Of a DNA stretch of 64,000 nt, positions 45,859-55,317 are shown piece after piece. Below the pieces are notes generated by a model. It was given only the letters and a program-made list of their open reading frames with translations. It was not told the DNA's origin and did not search any database. Made by a program: the position numbers and the translations under genes. Position 1 is the first letter of the stretch. Each line of letters starts with the position of its first letter. This DNA comes from Planctomycetota bacterium (GTDB lineage: Bacteria; Planctomycetota; JAJSAM01; JAJVHW01): positions 62,001 to 126,000 of the forward strand of contig JAJRPF010000049.1 in assembly GCA_024280885.1 (NCBI GenBank), read 5' to 3'.

Positions 45859-46276
45859 GCCCTCGACGGGTGTGGCTCTTCAGAGGGTACCCGGGCTTCG
45901 GCGCTCGAACTGGCTCCGGCTGGCAACCCAACGGAGCGCCGCAGACCGGGGACCCGGAGACACGTGCGAGTCCGCAAGTTTCCGGTGGATCTCGGCGACA
46001 GCCGCGAAGGCCAGTCGGTCGACAGTCCCAACGAGTTTGCGGAAGCTGAGCGCGGGGCGCGCTGTGTGCGCTTCGCACGCAGCGTGAAGCGCGCGGTGAG
46101 GCGCAGGGAGTGGATTCCGCCTGCGAAACCCGCCCTTGTGGCGGGCGTACTGGCGCGTCGAGATGACGACCCGATGCGGGGCCGCGAAGCCCGAGCGCAG
46201 GCCCGGTTGAAGCAACCGGAGCCGCGACGGGAGCCGAACACCCGAGCGAAGCGAGGGGTGCCGACGGAGTCGGCAC
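45859..46276. repeat. interspersed repeat, copy B (about 418 bp)
   Basis: Full-length partner of copy A: the same left end (CAGAGGGTACCCGGGCTTCGG), the same middle (GCGCGCTGTGTGCG, CACGCAGCGTGAAG) and the same terminal 8-bp hairpin GTGCCGAC-GGA-GTCGGCAC (46258-46276). Divergence is concentrated in the interior. It lies upstream of the toxin-antitoxin pair and is followed within 12 bp by two further hairpins. Confidence 0.88.
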
Positions 46277-46288
46277 AAACGCAATAGA

Positions 46289-46384
46289 GTTTTGGAGTCT
46301 CTCTGCGGCGACTCCGTCGCCGCAGAGAGACTCCAAAACCTGAATTCGCAGGCCCCGCGCTTCGCGCGCGCCCCGCGAATTCAG
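46289..46384. repeat. two adjacent hairpins, the first a perfect 24-bp inverted repeat
   Basis: 46289-46312 and 46316-46339 are exact inverted copies over 24 bp with a 3-nt TCC loop, flanked by TTTT on one arm and AAAA on the other. Directly after it, CTGAATTCGC (46340-46349) pairs with GCGAATTCAG (46375-46384) around an inner CGCGC-TTC-GCGCG. The first could be a bidirectional terminator or a folding end of the repeat. The remainder up to the kinase gene (46385-46645) holds no gene I can support. Confidence 0.85.
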
Positions 46385-46597
46385 TCGCCCCACACCGAGA
46401 CCGATGGCGAGGAGGGGGTCCAAGTGGCTTGCGCCACCCCCGCCCACACGGGCGGACTCCGCGGTCACCGGCCCCGGACTCCACGGAAAGCGCTTCTTTC
46501 TCGCGGAGGGGACTATGCCTGTCTGTCCCCGAGCGGGAACGACAGCACTGTTGCAAGGGGTGTGCCGGAAGGTCCAGGCTCGGCGGCGGCCCGGATG

Positions 46598-46615
46598 TGT
46601 AATCGCGATTTTACA
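46598..46615. promoter_or_regulatory. AT-rich near-palindrome, possible operator
   Basis: TGTAATCGCGATTTTACA is an imperfect palindrome with a perfect ATCGCGAT centre, standing out in GC-rich surroundings. It lies about 30 bp beyond the stop of the kinase gene, so it does not sit in an obvious promoter. Function unknown. Confidence 0.35.
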
Positions 46616-46645
46616 TGTGTCAAGCGGGCGTATGCCGCGCCGCGA

Positions 46646-48376
46646 TCAACGGGCCTGTAGCTCGAGTGCGACCTCGAGCAGGCGTGCAGCGTCTTCGGGC
46701 CCGAGGAGGTCGGCCGCACGGCGTAATGCGCTGACGGCCTCGTCGGTGTGCCCCTCCGCCGCCATGTCGCGGGCGCGGCGCTCCAGGACGATCGCCGGTG
46801 TCTCGCGTAGGAACTCAGCTCCGACGATCAGTGAGGCGACCATGGCGATCACCAGGCAGAGAGCGGGTACGACGTAGCGCTGGGGTGCGAGCGTTCGTCT
46901 TGGTGCGGGGAGTACGTCGCGCGTGCTCGAACCGTCAGCATCCTCCGAGGCTCTGTCTGAAGCGCCGACCGGGGCCAGGTCCGGGAAGCACGGGCTCATC
47001 GCTCCGGGGTACGGACCGGGTGGGGGCGCGCCATCGGACTCAGAAGCCGACTTCGCGATCGCATCGGATTTCGCCGGGGCGATCTCGCTGGAACCGTCGG
47101 GCGCCGACGCGTCATCGTCACGATCCTCACGCGCGCTGGCGAACGCATCCGCGAGATGCGCAGCCATGGGGGGGTTGCCAGCTTCGACGAGCATGAGGTC
47201 GAGCAGGCATTCGTCCCAGTTGCGGTACCGCCGCTCGCGATCCGCGCGGCCCATCCTGCGAATGACCTGCGCCAGTCGCGGCGAGATGTCCGCGCCCTCG
47301 ACGCGCGGGTCGGAGAGATCCGTCGTGCGCGCGGCGTTGAACGACTCCTTGGCAGTGCCGTCGAAGGGGCGTTGCGCGACGACGAGGCACCAGAGCGTGC
47401 ACCCGAGACCGTAGATGTCGGCGCGTTCATCGACGTCGTGCGGCGTGAAGAGTTGCTCGGGTGACGCGAACCCGGGGGATCCGTAGGCCCGGCCCGCGTC
47501 CCCTGTCTGCAGCGCGGCGAGGCCGAAGTCGCAGAGTCGCAGGCGGCCTTCGGTATCCTCCAGGATGTTGCTCGGCTTGACGTCGCGGTGGATCAGTCCA
47601 CCGCGCGTGCAGTAGCGCAGCGCACGGCCCATCTGCAGCGCGACCCGGATGGCGTCGACTTCACGAAGTGGGCCGTCGCGCCGCACGCGAATGGCGAGGT
47701 TGCGGCCGGAGACGACGGGTAAGACGAGATAAGGCCCGTATGCGCACTCGCCGGCGTCAAGTGCGCGCAGGAGACCGGGGTGGTCGAGCTGGAGCATCAT
47801 GGCCGCTTCGCGCAGGAAGAGCTCGACGCGGTTGCGCGAGGCTGCGCGCTCGCCGTGGAGGATCTTCAGCGCGACCTCTTGGCCGTCTCTGGTGCGCTCC
47901 GCGCGGAAGACCGACGCCATGCCTCCGCGTCCGAGGAGTGATTGGACGCGAAATCCCTCGATCTCGGGGATCTCGCCAGGCTGCAACTGACGACGCTCCA
48001 CCGGCGTGTCGGCGAGGCGCTCCCGGACGAACTCCGCTCGGGTCGAGCTCGCCGCCTCGTCCACGAGTCTCCGCTCGGTCTCGCGCGACTTGCGCAGGTT
48101 CTCGTTGAGCTGGCTCGTCTCGTGCGCGCGCCGCGCGCGTTCGCGCCGTGCCTGCTCACGTGCCTCGTCGCGTTCCGCGCGCGCGGTGACGAGGTCATCC
48201 TTGAGCTGACCGTAGATCCCCGAGAGCCGCCCGAGTTCCTCTTCGACCGCCGACGCCTGAGCCTGACGCTCGGCGTCTGCATGCGCGAGCGACGCCTCGA
48301 GTTGCTCGAGATGCGATCCAGGGCGCGGCGCGTTGAGGCGCGCGCGCCCCACGTTCGGGCGAAGATGTGGTCCCAC
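46646..48376 (-). CDS. Hanks-type serine/threonine protein kinase with N-terminal coiled coil
   Basis: The 576-residue product has a coiled coil at about 22-125, a kinase domain at about 139-400 (GRGGMASVF loop, Lys171, HRDVKPSN with Asp265, DFG at 283-285, 'GSPGFASPEQL'), a Ser/Asp-rich linker, a membrane helix near 505-525 ('YVVPALCLVIAMVASLIVGAEF') and a short extracytoplasmic helical tail. All catalytic residues are present. It probably phosphorylates cytoplasmic partners; the FHA protein encoded at 49032 is a natural candidate reader. GTG 48376 is the first start after an in-frame stop; the exact start is uncertain. Confidence 0.93.
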   Translation of the reverse strand: MGPHLRPNVGRARLNAPRPGSHLEQLEASLAHADAERQAQASAVEEELGRLSGIYGQLKDDLVTARAERDEAREQARRERARRAHETSQLNENLRKSRETERRLVDEAASSTRAEFVRERLADTPVERRQLQPGEIPEIEGFRVQSLLGRGGMASVFRAERTRDGQEVALKILHGERAASRNRVELFLREAAMMLQLDHPGLLRALDAGECAYGPYLVLPVVSGRNLAIRVRRDGPLREVDAIRVALQMGRALRYCTRGGLIHRDVKPSNILEDTEGRLRLCDFGLAALQTGDAGRAYGSPGFASPEQLFTPHDVDERADIYGLGCTLWCLVVAQRPFDGTAKESFNAARTTDLSDPRVEGADISPRLAQVIRRMGRADRERRYRNWDECLLDLMLVEAGNPPMAAHLADAFASAREDRDDDASAPDGSSEIAPAKSDAIAKSASESDGAPPPGPYPGAMSPCFPDLAPVGASDRASEDADGSSTRDVLPAPRRTLAPQRYVVPALCLVIAMVASLIVGAEFLRETPAIVLERRARDMAAEGHTDEAVSALRRAADLLGPEDAARLLEVALELQAR

Positions 48377-48526
48377 GGGTTCTCATCGGGTCGATCGTGG
48401 GCACGAGTCAAGCCTGAGCGGCGGTCAGTTCTCTTACTCTGACGCTGAAGTTGGCGCCGCGCGCCCAATCGCGACAATCAGCCAGCGCCACCACGACGTC
48501 GTGGGCGCGGATCGGAACCCCTACTC

Positions 48527-48895
48527 GTGCTCTACAAAGCCATCGCTGCGCTCGGTCTTGCCCTCCTCCTCGCCGGATGGAGTCAGCGTCGCAAGCGCTC
48601 GGTTCATGTCCCGCTCGTGATCGCAGGCATCGCCATCGATCTCACACTGGTGCTGATTCTGGAGTTCAGTCGAGACGTCATCGGAATGACGGTCGAGAAA
48701 CAGTGGTCCTGGCAGCAGTGGACGCATATCTCGACGTCCGCCGCCGCTGTCCTCGTCTACTTTCCGGTCATCTGGTTCGGCGTCGCGCTGCTGCGCGGTA
48801 AGGCCGGACCGGCTGCTCGCACCGCCCATCGGCGCCTCGCTAACCTCGCGCTGGCACTCCGCACGATCGGCTTCGCGTTCATGTGGTACGTCTAA
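48527..48895 (+). CDS. small four-helix membrane protein
   Basis: A 122-residue protein with about four hydrophobic helices ('AIAALGLALLLAGW', 'VPLVIAGIAIDLTLVLILEF', 'ISTSAAAVLVYFPVIWFGVALL', 'LALALRTIGFAFMW'). His residues near helix ends ('RSVHVP', 'QWTHIST', 'RTAHRRL') recall DUF420/CtaM-like or small haem-associated membrane proteins, but I do not assign a family. The start is a GTG. It is isolated between divergent and convergent neighbours. Confidence 0.65.
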   Translation: MLYKAIAALGLALLLAGWSQRRKRSVHVPLVIAGIAIDLTLVLILEFSRDVIGMTVEKQWSWQQWTHISTSAAAVLVYFPVIWFGVALLRGKAGPAARTAHRRLANLALALRTIGFAFMWYV

Positions 48896-49031
48896 CCGCT
48901 CTGCCGGGATCGCTGCGGCGCCGGAAGGCGTGCGTTCCTAGAGTACCAAGCTCGCGCCACGATCCGAACAGTCGCCCAGCCCGATAAAGGCGTAGAACGC
49001 ATTGATTCCGGAGCATCAAGTCGCAATGCGA

Positions 49032-49730
49032 CTAGGACGTGCAAAAGCGGAATCGTGCGGGTCCACACTCGAGCAGGTCGCCGTCTTCCAGGGGCGCGTC
49101 GGCCACATGTTTCCCGTTCACCTTGAACGAGCGCGCCATCGCGAGCGCGCGGAAGCCGTTCTCGGTGCGCAAGAGGACGGCAGCCCTCCTCGGGGCGAAG
49201 AAGCCGTGGAGTCGTGGAGTGCACTCGTCGCCCTTGCCGATCACGTAGTACGGGAGCCCCAGACCGAGGGTCTTGCGGTCACGCTCCGGCTCGAGCTGCA
49301 CCAGTTGTGCCTGACTTGGCGCCGCGCTGCGCTTCAGCAGCTTCTGGATGTCCTCGCGCTCCATGCGAAACGTCATGTCCGCCGGGACTTCCGGAGTCTC
49401 CAGCTCCATCTCGTCAACGCCATCGTCACACTCGACGACCGCGTCGAGTTGCTCGAATTGGAAACTGTATTTGCCGATCAGGAACTCGTCTTCGTCGCGC
49501 AGGCGATGGTGGAAGACCTTCTCACCGCGCACGTACGTGCCGTTGTGGCTCTTCAGGTCGGCGAGCACGTAGCCCTCTTGGGTACGCTCGATCAATGCGT
49601 GTCGGCGCGAGGCCCCGATATTGTCAATCACGATGTCGCACGTCGCATCGCGACCAATGGTCACCATGGACTTATCGAATGTGAGTTTGCGGACCGGACG
49701 TCCACCGAATTGCATGCTGACGCGGAACAT
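49032..49730 (-). CDS. protein with two FHA domains
   Basis: The 232-residue cytoplasmic protein has an N-terminal FHA domain with the phosphothreonine-binding residues in 'TIGRDATCDIVI', 'ASRRHALIE' and 'SHNGTYVRGEK'. A linker and a second, weaker FHA-like domain follow ('PYYVIGKGDECTPRLHGFFAPRRAAVL..', 'KVNGKHVADAPLEDGDLLECG'), where the Arg/Ser/Asn pattern is less complete. FHA domains read Thr-phosphorylated partners of Hanks kinases. AGGAG 6 bp before ATG 49730 fixes the start well inside the longer open frame. It is divergent from dnaG across 145 bp. Confidence 0.88.
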   Translation of the reverse strand: MFRVSMQFGGRPVRKLTFDKSMVTIGRDATCDIVIDNIGASRRHALIERTQEGYVLADLKSHNGTYVRGEKVFHHRLRDEDEFLIGKYSFQFEQLDAVVECDDGVDEMELETPEVPADMTFRMEREDIQKLLKRSAAPSQAQLVQLEPERDRKTLGLGLPYYVIGKGDECTPRLHGFFAPRRAAVLLRTENGFRALAMARSFKVNGKHVADAPLEDGDLLECGPARFRFCTS

Positions 49731-49875
49731 ACGACTCTCCTGAGGCGCCGCCGCACTTGGGCGACACCGCCCCCTTATCGGGAGCGTCCGGCGGGAGACT
49801 GAAGGCGTGCTCGTCCGGATGTGGCCGCGTCTCCATCCACCGGTAGGATCCGGGGCCCTACTAGAGCGACGTATC

Positions 49876-51900
49876 GTGAGCCGTATCCCTGACGACATCA
49901 TCGAGTCCGTGCGACAGGCGGTAGATATCACCGACCTGGTGGGGCGGTACGTTGGGCTCAAGCGCTCGGGCCGCAGCTTCAAGGGGTGCTGCCCTTTCCA
50001 CGATGAGAAGACGCCTTCGTTTCACGTCTGGCCCGAGACCAGCACGTGGCGTTGCTTCGGCTGCGGCAAGGGCGGCAACATCTTCGGTTTCTTGATGGAG
50101 CGCGAGGGGTTGGCCTTTCCCGAGGCGATCCGGCAGCTCGCGAAGGACGTCGGGATCGAGATCGAGGCACAGTCGCCGCAGGCCCGCGCTCGGGCGGACC
50201 ATTTGCAGAGGTTGCGCGACTTGCACGAGTGGGCCTGTGCGCACTTCGAAGCCGCGCTCCGCGGACCCCGCGGCGAGCCTGCGCGAGCCTATTTCACCCG
50301 TCGCAGCATCACCAGCGAGACGGCGGGGAGTTTCCGGCTCGGCTACGCGCCACCCGGCTGGGATAATCTGCTGCGAGCGGCAGCGGAGTCGGAGTGGAGC
50401 GAGGACGAACTCGTCGAAGGCGGCCTTGTCATCCGGCGCGAGGAAGAGGGTGGGCGCAAGAAGCTTTACGATCGTTTTCGCGATCGAGTCGTCTTCCCGA
50501 TCGCCGACGCACAGGGGCGCGTGATCGCGTTCGGAGCGCGGACCCTCGGTGACGACGAGCCCAAGTACCTGAACTCATCGGATACGCCCATCTACACGAA
50601 GGGCCAGCACCTCTACGCGCTGCACCACGCCAAGCAGGGGATGATGAAGACTGGCGAGGGCGCGGTGATGGAGGGCTACACCGACGTCATCATGGCGCAC
50701 CAAGCCGGCTGGCCCGTCGCGGTGGCCGGGCTCGGGACTGCCCTCACGCACGAGCAGGCGCAGAAACTCTCGCGCTACGTGAAGAAGCTGTGGCTTGTCT
50801 ACGACGGCGACAAGGCGGGCCGCCGCGCAGCCGAGAAGGCGATCCCCGAGTTCTTGCCCGAGGACCTGGAAACGCGCGTTGCCTTGCTCGCTCCGGGCAA
50901 GGACCCCGCCGATCTGGTGGTCGAGGGCGGCATCGAGGCCCTGAAGGATGCGCTCGCGGAGGCCCCCGACGCGTTCGAGCATCTCGTGGCGACGAGCGCC
51001 GCCCAGTACGACGCCACGACGGTGCCGGGGAAGGCGGCGGCCACCGAGGCCGTGCTGGAGTCGCTCGTGGCGGTCCGCGACCCGATCAGACGCGCGCTCT
51101 ACGTGCGGCGGACGTCCGATGCGTTCGGCGTGCCCGAGGCGGTGGTCGTGGAGCGTCTCGCAGATCTCGTCCGGCGCCGCGAACAGCGCGAGGCAGCCCG
51201 CCGGGATCGTGCAGCAGGAGCGGCCTCGAGCTCGGGCGCCCGCGGAGCGAGCAGAGGGGGCGGACGGTCGCGCGGGCGGTCGTCGGGCTCGTCACGTTCC
51301 TCCCGGGATCAACACGGCGACGAGCCGCCGCTCGAAGCGTATGCGGGCGCGATGGGCGGAGCCGACGCTGACGGCGGGTATGCGCCCGCCCATCCGGCTG
51401 ACTTCGACGCGCCGGCCGCTGGGGGGGCGGCACGTCGCGGCGCGCGAGCGTCGGGGGGGAGCGCGCCACCGCGCGCCGTGGCCTTGTCGCAGGTCGAGCG
51501 TCAGTTCATGGAGGCGGTCCTCGGCTGTCCTTCGGTGCTCGCGGACGTGCCCGAGGCGGGCACCGAGTTGCTCGCGCATCCCGAGGCGGCGGAACTGCTC
51601 TCGCACCTGCTGGCGGCCTGGGATGAGTCCGGTGGCACGCTCGAGGATGGTGCGCGGGCGGTGGCGACGATCGAGGCTCCGGAGTTGCAGGCTCTGGCGG
51701 CCGATCTCCTGGCGTCCGGCGCTGGCAAGAACTTCGCGGATCAGGGGCGTGATTGCCTGCGCATCCTGGAGGACTCGTGGCGCTCCCGGAACGCCCACCG
51801 CCGCGTTTCCGCTGCCGCGGGCGATAAGGACGCGGAAATCGATGCCCTGCAGGCATTGATTGCGCTCGAGGCTGCCCGGCACGCGCGCAAGAAGTCCTGA
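49876..51900 (+). CDS. dnaG: DNA primase DnaG
   Basis: The 674-residue replication primase makes RNA primers for the lagging strand. It has the CHC2 zinc finger ('[24 protein letters not shown]'), the RNA polymerase core with '[16 protein letters not shown]', and the Toprim acidic residues in '[12 protein letters not shown]' and 'VYDGDKAG'. A Gly/Arg/Ser-rich disordered linker (about 455-530) joins the core to the C-terminal helicase-binding helical domain. GTG 49876 gives the usual '[21 protein letters not shown]' start. It precedes rpoD, the classical dnaG-rpoD order. Confidence 0.96.
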   Translation: MSRIPDDIIESVRQAVDITDLVGRYVGLKRSGRSFKGCCPFHDEKTPSFHVWPETSTWRCFGCGKGGNIFGFLMEREGLAFPEAIRQLAKDVGIEIEAQSPQARARADHLQRLRDLHEWACAHFEAALRGPRGEPARAYFTRRSITSETAGSFRLGYAPPGWDNLLRAAAESEWSEDELVEGGLVIRREEEGGRKKLYDRFRDRVVFPIADAQGRVIAFGARTLGDDEPKYLNSSDTPIYTKGQHLYALHHAKQGMMKTGEGAVMEGYTDVIMAHQAGWPVAVAGLGTALTHEQAQKLSRYVKKLWLVYDGDKAGRRAAEKAIPEFLPEDLETRVALLAPGKDPADLVVEGGIEALKDALAEAPDAFEHLVATSAAQYDATTVPGKAAATEAVLESLVAVRDPIRRALYVRRTSDAFGVPEAVVVERLADLVRRREQREAARRDRAAGAASSSGARGASRGGGRSRGRSSGSSRSSRDQHGDEPPLEAYAGAMGGADADGGYAPAHPADFDAPAAGGAARRGARASGGSAPPRAVALSQVERQFMEAVLGCPSVLADVPEAGTELLAHPEAAELLSHLLAAWDESGGTLEDGARAVATIEAPELQALAADLLASGAGKNFADQGRDCLRILEDSWRSRNAHRRVSAAAGDKDAEIDALQALIALEAARHARKKS

Positions 51901-52205
51901 CGACCGGGTCCGTTCGTGCAGGCGGATTGGCGTCCCGGGCTGGAGGGCGCATGGAGCACTCTGCTCTCGCGGAACGCTGGACAGACCCGACCGTGGGCTC
52001 GCGCTGCGCCGAGACCGATGGGCGGCGCCGGAAGTCCGAGGACAGGTCGCGCGGGCGGTGCTATGCTGCCCGATTGGCCGCAACAGGTGGCCCAGAGTCC
52101 GAAGCACTTCCCTCACGGCACGTCCGTCGTGGGAGCGCGCGTCGTACTACAGTGTGGGGTTCGCCGTACCGAGCCGGACCCGCCACCCCGGACAAGGATC
52201 ACGTT
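51901..52205. other. dnaG-rpoD spacer
   Basis: 305 bp without a supported gene. The rpoD frame stays open backwards through it, but the sequence has no coding character and the family N-terminus lies at 52206. TATGCT at about 52062 within GGTGCTATGCTGC could be a -10 element of an rpoD promoter; no convincing -35 is visible. Confidence 0.35.
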
Positions 52206-53903
52206 TTGACGATCAACGAACGCATCGAGCCTGAACTGAAGTCGCTCATCAAAGAGGGACGTCAGAAGGGGTATGTCACCGTCGAAGACATGCAGCGCAT
52301 GCTCCCCGAGGAGATCACCGCGTCGGAGAAGGCGTTGGAGAAGATCGTCCAGCAGCTCGAGGACATGAACATCGAGTTCCGCGAGGAGGCGCATTCGTTC
52401 GAGCCGACGGTCGACGTCGAGGACGTGGACGCGCGCGCCCTGCGTGCCAAGAGCCTGCAGGAGCCCAAGGCCCTCTCCTCGGTCGATCCCCTCACGATGC
52501 AGACTCCCGTCGAGCGCATCGACGACCCGGTCCGCATGTATCTCACCCAGATGGGCGAGATCCCGCTGCTCACGCGCGAGCAAGAGATCTGGCTGGCGAA
52601 GACCATCGAGCGCACGCGCAAGCGCTATCGCGAGAAGCTGCTCTGCGGCGGCTACGCGCTCGAGCTTGCCGTGCAACTACTCGAAGACGTGCAGCGCGGT
52701 GACCTCGCGTTCGACCGCACGCTGAAGGTCAACCCGAATATCGAGAACGCCAAGTCGCACATGCAGCAGGCGTTGCCGGGTCATATCGACACGCTGAACC
52801 GCATGCTCGACGCCATGCGCGACGATCTCGTCACCCTCGCGACGTCGCGCACCAAGCGCGGCAAGAAGGATGCCATGCGGCGTCTCTCCGAGCGCCGCCG
52901 CCGCGGGTGCCGTCTGATCCACGAGCTCAACATCCAGATCAAGAAGCTGCGCCCTATTCTCGACGAGATCGGCGTGGTTGTGCGCGAATTGGACCGGCTG
53001 GCACGTCGCCTGCGCGAACTCGACAAGAGCAAGGCAGCGTCGGCAGTTGCCGAGCGCGAAGAGGCGCGCGACCGCATCGCGCAGATCACGATGCGCGCGT
53101 GCGAAGCGCCGGATCGCTTGCGGCGCCGACATCGCATTCAGGTGCGCCATGAGTTTGGCGGGTACGAGCTTGCGAAGCAGAACCTGTCGAGTGGCAACCT
53201 GCGGCTCGTGGTCTCCATCGCGAAGAAGTACCGCAACCGCGGACTCTCGTTCCTCGACCTCATCCAAGAGGGCAACACCGGCCTGATGAAGGCGGTCGAG
53301 AAGTACGAGTTCCGTCGCGGCTACAAGTTCAGCACGTACGCGACATGGTGGATCCGGCAGGCGATCACGCGTTCGATCGCGGACCAGGCCCGCACGATCC
53401 GTATTCCCGTGCACATGATCGAGACGATGTCGAAGCTGCGCAATGTCACGAAGGACCTTGTGCAGAAGAAGGGCCGCGAGCCGACGATCGAAGAGATCGC
53501 GGCTGCGTCCGAGATCACCGTCGATGAGACGAAGCGCGTGTTCAAGATCGCGAAGCATCCCATCTCGCTCGACTGCCCGATCGGTGATAGCGACGATTCG
53601 TACTTCGGTGACTTCATCGAGGATCAGAGCGCCGAGTCGCCGGTCAGCGCCGCGACGCACGAGATGCTCAAGGACAAGATCGAGAAGGTGCTACAGACGC
53701 TCACGTTCCGTGAGCGCGAGATCATCAAGCTGCGCTACGGCATCGGCGATGGGTATACGTACACCCTCGAAGAGGTCGGCCGCATCTTCAAGGTGACACG
53801 CGAGCGCGTGCGCCAGATCGAGGCGAAGGCGGTTCGAAAGCTGCAGCACCCAGTGCGAGCGAGGAAGCTCGAAGGCTTCCTCGACTCGTTCGGAAACGAA
53901 TGA
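52206..53903 (+). CDS. rpoD: primary RNA polymerase sigma factor RpoD (sigma-70)
   Basis: The 565-residue housekeeping sigma factor has region 1.1 ('[19 protein letters not shown]'), region 1.2 ('[25 protein letters not shown]'), a helical non-conserved region, regions 2.1-2.4 ('[57 protein letters not shown]'), region 3 and region 4.2 ('[28 protein letters not shown]'). TTG 52206 is chosen: AAGGA lies 7 bp upstream and region 1.1 begins there. It ends in TGA, showing TGA is a normal stop in this genome. A strong terminator follows at once. Confidence 0.97.
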   Translation: MTINERIEPELKSLIKEGRQKGYVTVEDMQRMLPEEITASEKALEKIVQQLEDMNIEFREEAHSFEPTVDVEDVDARALRAKSLQEPKALSSVDPLTMQTPVERIDDPVRMYLTQMGEIPLLTREQEIWLAKTIERTRKRYREKLLCGGYALELAVQLLEDVQRGDLAFDRTLKVNPNIENAKSHMQQALPGHIDTLNRMLDAMRDDLVTLATSRTKRGKKDAMRRLSERRRRGCRLIHELNIQIKKLRPILDEIGVVVRELDRLARRLRELDKSKAASAVAEREEARDRIAQITMRACEAPDRLRRRHRIQVRHEFGGYELAKQNLSSGNLRLVVSIAKKYRNRGLSFLDLIQEGNTGLMKAVEKYEFRRGYKFSTYATWWIRQAITRSIADQARTIRIPVHMIETMSKLRNVTKDLVQKKGREPTIEEIAAASEITVDETKRVFKIAKHPISLDCPIGDSDDSYFGDFIEDQSAESPVSAATHEMLKDKIEKVLQTLTFREREIIKLRYGIGDGYTYTLEEVGRIFKVTRERVRQIEAKAVRKLQHPVRARKLEGFLDSFGNE

Positions 53904-53905
53904 CA

Positions 53906-53937
53906 CAAACGAGCCCGGCGAAAGCCGGGCTCGTTTG
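53906..53937 (+). terminator. intrinsic terminator after rpoD
   Basis: A perfect 14-bp stem (53906-53919 with 53924-53937, CAAACGAGCCCGGC) closes a GAAA tetraloop 2 bp after the rpoD stop, followed by CTTTGT. Stem strength is high although the T-tract is short. Confidence 0.88.
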
Positions 53938-54032
53938 CTTTGTAGAACGAATGAACATGACCCCGAGTTGGTCGGCGGCGGCATTGAAGAGAGCCAGCCG
54001 AAGAGAACCCACGGAAGCAAGGGAGACACGAC

Positions 54033-54743
54033 GTGAAGGAGACCCTGCAGCAACTGATCGAGTTGCAGCGTACTGACGATGGCGTCGTCGCGCTCACCGC
54101 GCGCATCGAGGAACTCGACGCGCAGTTGAACGGCGCCCGCGCCGCGCTCGACGAAGCGATCGCTGGCGTCGAGGTGGCACACCATGCAAAGCAGGAAGCG
54201 CAGGCGACGACCCATCGATTCGAGATGGACCTGCAGCAAGCCGAAGCCGAGATCAACAAGCTCGAAGTGCAGTTGAACAAGGCCTCGAGCAACAAGGAGT
54301 ACCAGGGCCTCATGCTCGGCATCGCGGCCATCAAGGCCTCGAACGACAAACTCGAAGAGCAGATCCTGCTCTCGATGGACGCCACCGATGAGAAGGAGCG
54401 CGACGAGGAAGCCGCCAAGGCCGGGCAGCGTGACGCCGAGGCTGGGCTACGTGCCGCCGAGGGCAACGTCGAAGAAGAGCGGCAAGGGCTCATGCAGGAA
54501 CTGGCCGACATGAGGACCGGTCGCGATGAACTCGCGGCGCGGGTGGACCCGACGAAGCTGAAGCTCTACGACCGGATCCGCGGCGGCAACCGCAAGAGTG
54601 GTTCCGCGGTCGTGGCTGTCTACGGCGAGTATTGCCAGGGCTGCCAGATGGCCGTGCGCCCGCAGGACATGGTGCTGCTCACGCAGTGCACCGAGATCGT
54701 CCTCTGCCGCACATGCCACCGCATTCAGGTGCTCGATACCTGA
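54033..54743 (+). CDS. coiled-coil protein with C-terminal zinc ribbon (C4-type)
   Basis: The 236-residue protein is a long coiled coil (about 1-175) ending in a zinc ribbon with two CxxC pairs, CQGC and CRTC ('GEYCQGCQMAVRPQDMVLL..EIVLCRTCHRIQVL'). This is the zf-RING_7/CdsZ family, conserved in many bacteria and tied to nucleic-acid or ribosome-associated roles that remain unclear. GGGAG 7 bp before the GTG supports the start. It sits downstream of the rpoD terminator. Confidence 0.9.
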   Translation: MKETLQQLIELQRTDDGVVALTARIEELDAQLNGARAALDEAIAGVEVAHHAKQEAQATTHRFEMDLQQAEAEINKLEVQLNKASSNKEYQGLMLGIAAIKASNDKLEEQILLSMDATDEKERDEEAAKAGQRDAEAGLRAAEGNVEEERQGLMQELADMRTGRDELAARVDPTKLKLYDRIRGGNRKSGSAVVAVYGEYCQGCQMAVRPQDMVLLTQCTEIVLCRTCHRIQVLDT

Positions 54744-54777
54744 GCGCTTGTTCCGCTCGGCATGAGCGCTCGGCCAC

Positions 54778-55317
54778 TCAGGCGGCGTTGGGTGACCACT
54801 CCGGCACGACGAACGTGCGGATGATCCACAGGCCCAGCATCGCGACCACCAGGCCGATCGCCAACCACGCGCCGCGGCGCTCCAGGAGATCCCAGAACGG
54901 ATCGCGTCCGCGAATCAGGTAGGACACGCCGCCCAGGAAGCCGAGGACGGAGCCGCCGAAGAGAGCGATCCCGAGCGGGTGCATGCGCAGCGAGTGGAGC
55001 AGATCGCCCTGCGCGATACTCTGGATAGAGCGCGTCATGCCGCATCCGGGGCATGGGATCTGGAAGAACAACTGGAACGTGCAGAGCGTGGCCTTTGGCA
55101 GCGCGACGACGTGCCCGATGAGCGCCGCGCCGACGAGAGCCAGGCCGAAGAATGCCACGCGGAGCCATGCGCCGCGCCGCGCTTGTCGCGCGCGGTCAAC
55201 CGCATGCGGCCCGAATGGATGTGGCCCGGATGGACGCGAAGGAGATGCACGAGGTGGCGGTGGTGTGTCCACACCGCTCGAAACCGGCGTGGCGTCGCCC
55301 GCGTTCTCAGCTACCAC
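54778..55317 (-). CDS. DUF2752 membrane protein
   Basis: About 179 residues with the DUF2752 signature 'FFQIPCPGCGMTRSIQSIAQGDLLHSLRMHPLG' between membrane helices and a final helix 'WLAIGLVVAMLGLWIIRTF'. The N-terminal 50 residues are Pro/Arg-rich. Function unknown; the conserved CPGCGMTR motif suggests metal binding or redox. The frame is open far upstream through the CPBP gene; GTG 55317 overlapping the CPBP stop is the likely start, with a GTG at 55272 as alternative. The two genes seem coupled. Confidence 0.82.
   Translation of the reverse strand: MVAENAGDATPVSSGVDTPPPPRASPSRPSGPHPFGPHAVDRARQARRGAWLRVAFFGLALVGAALIGHVVALPKATLCTFQLFFQIPCPGCGMTRSIQSIAQGDLLHSLRMHPLGIALFGGSVLGFLGGVSYLIRGRDPFWDLLERRGAWLAIGLVVAMLGLWIIRTFVVPEWSPNAA

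Noticed and set aside
43186-46276. Treating the GTGCCGAC-GGA-GTCGGCAC hairpin as a simple terminator
   Set aside because: It occurs at the same end of both full repeat copies regardless of gene orientation and has no T-tract.
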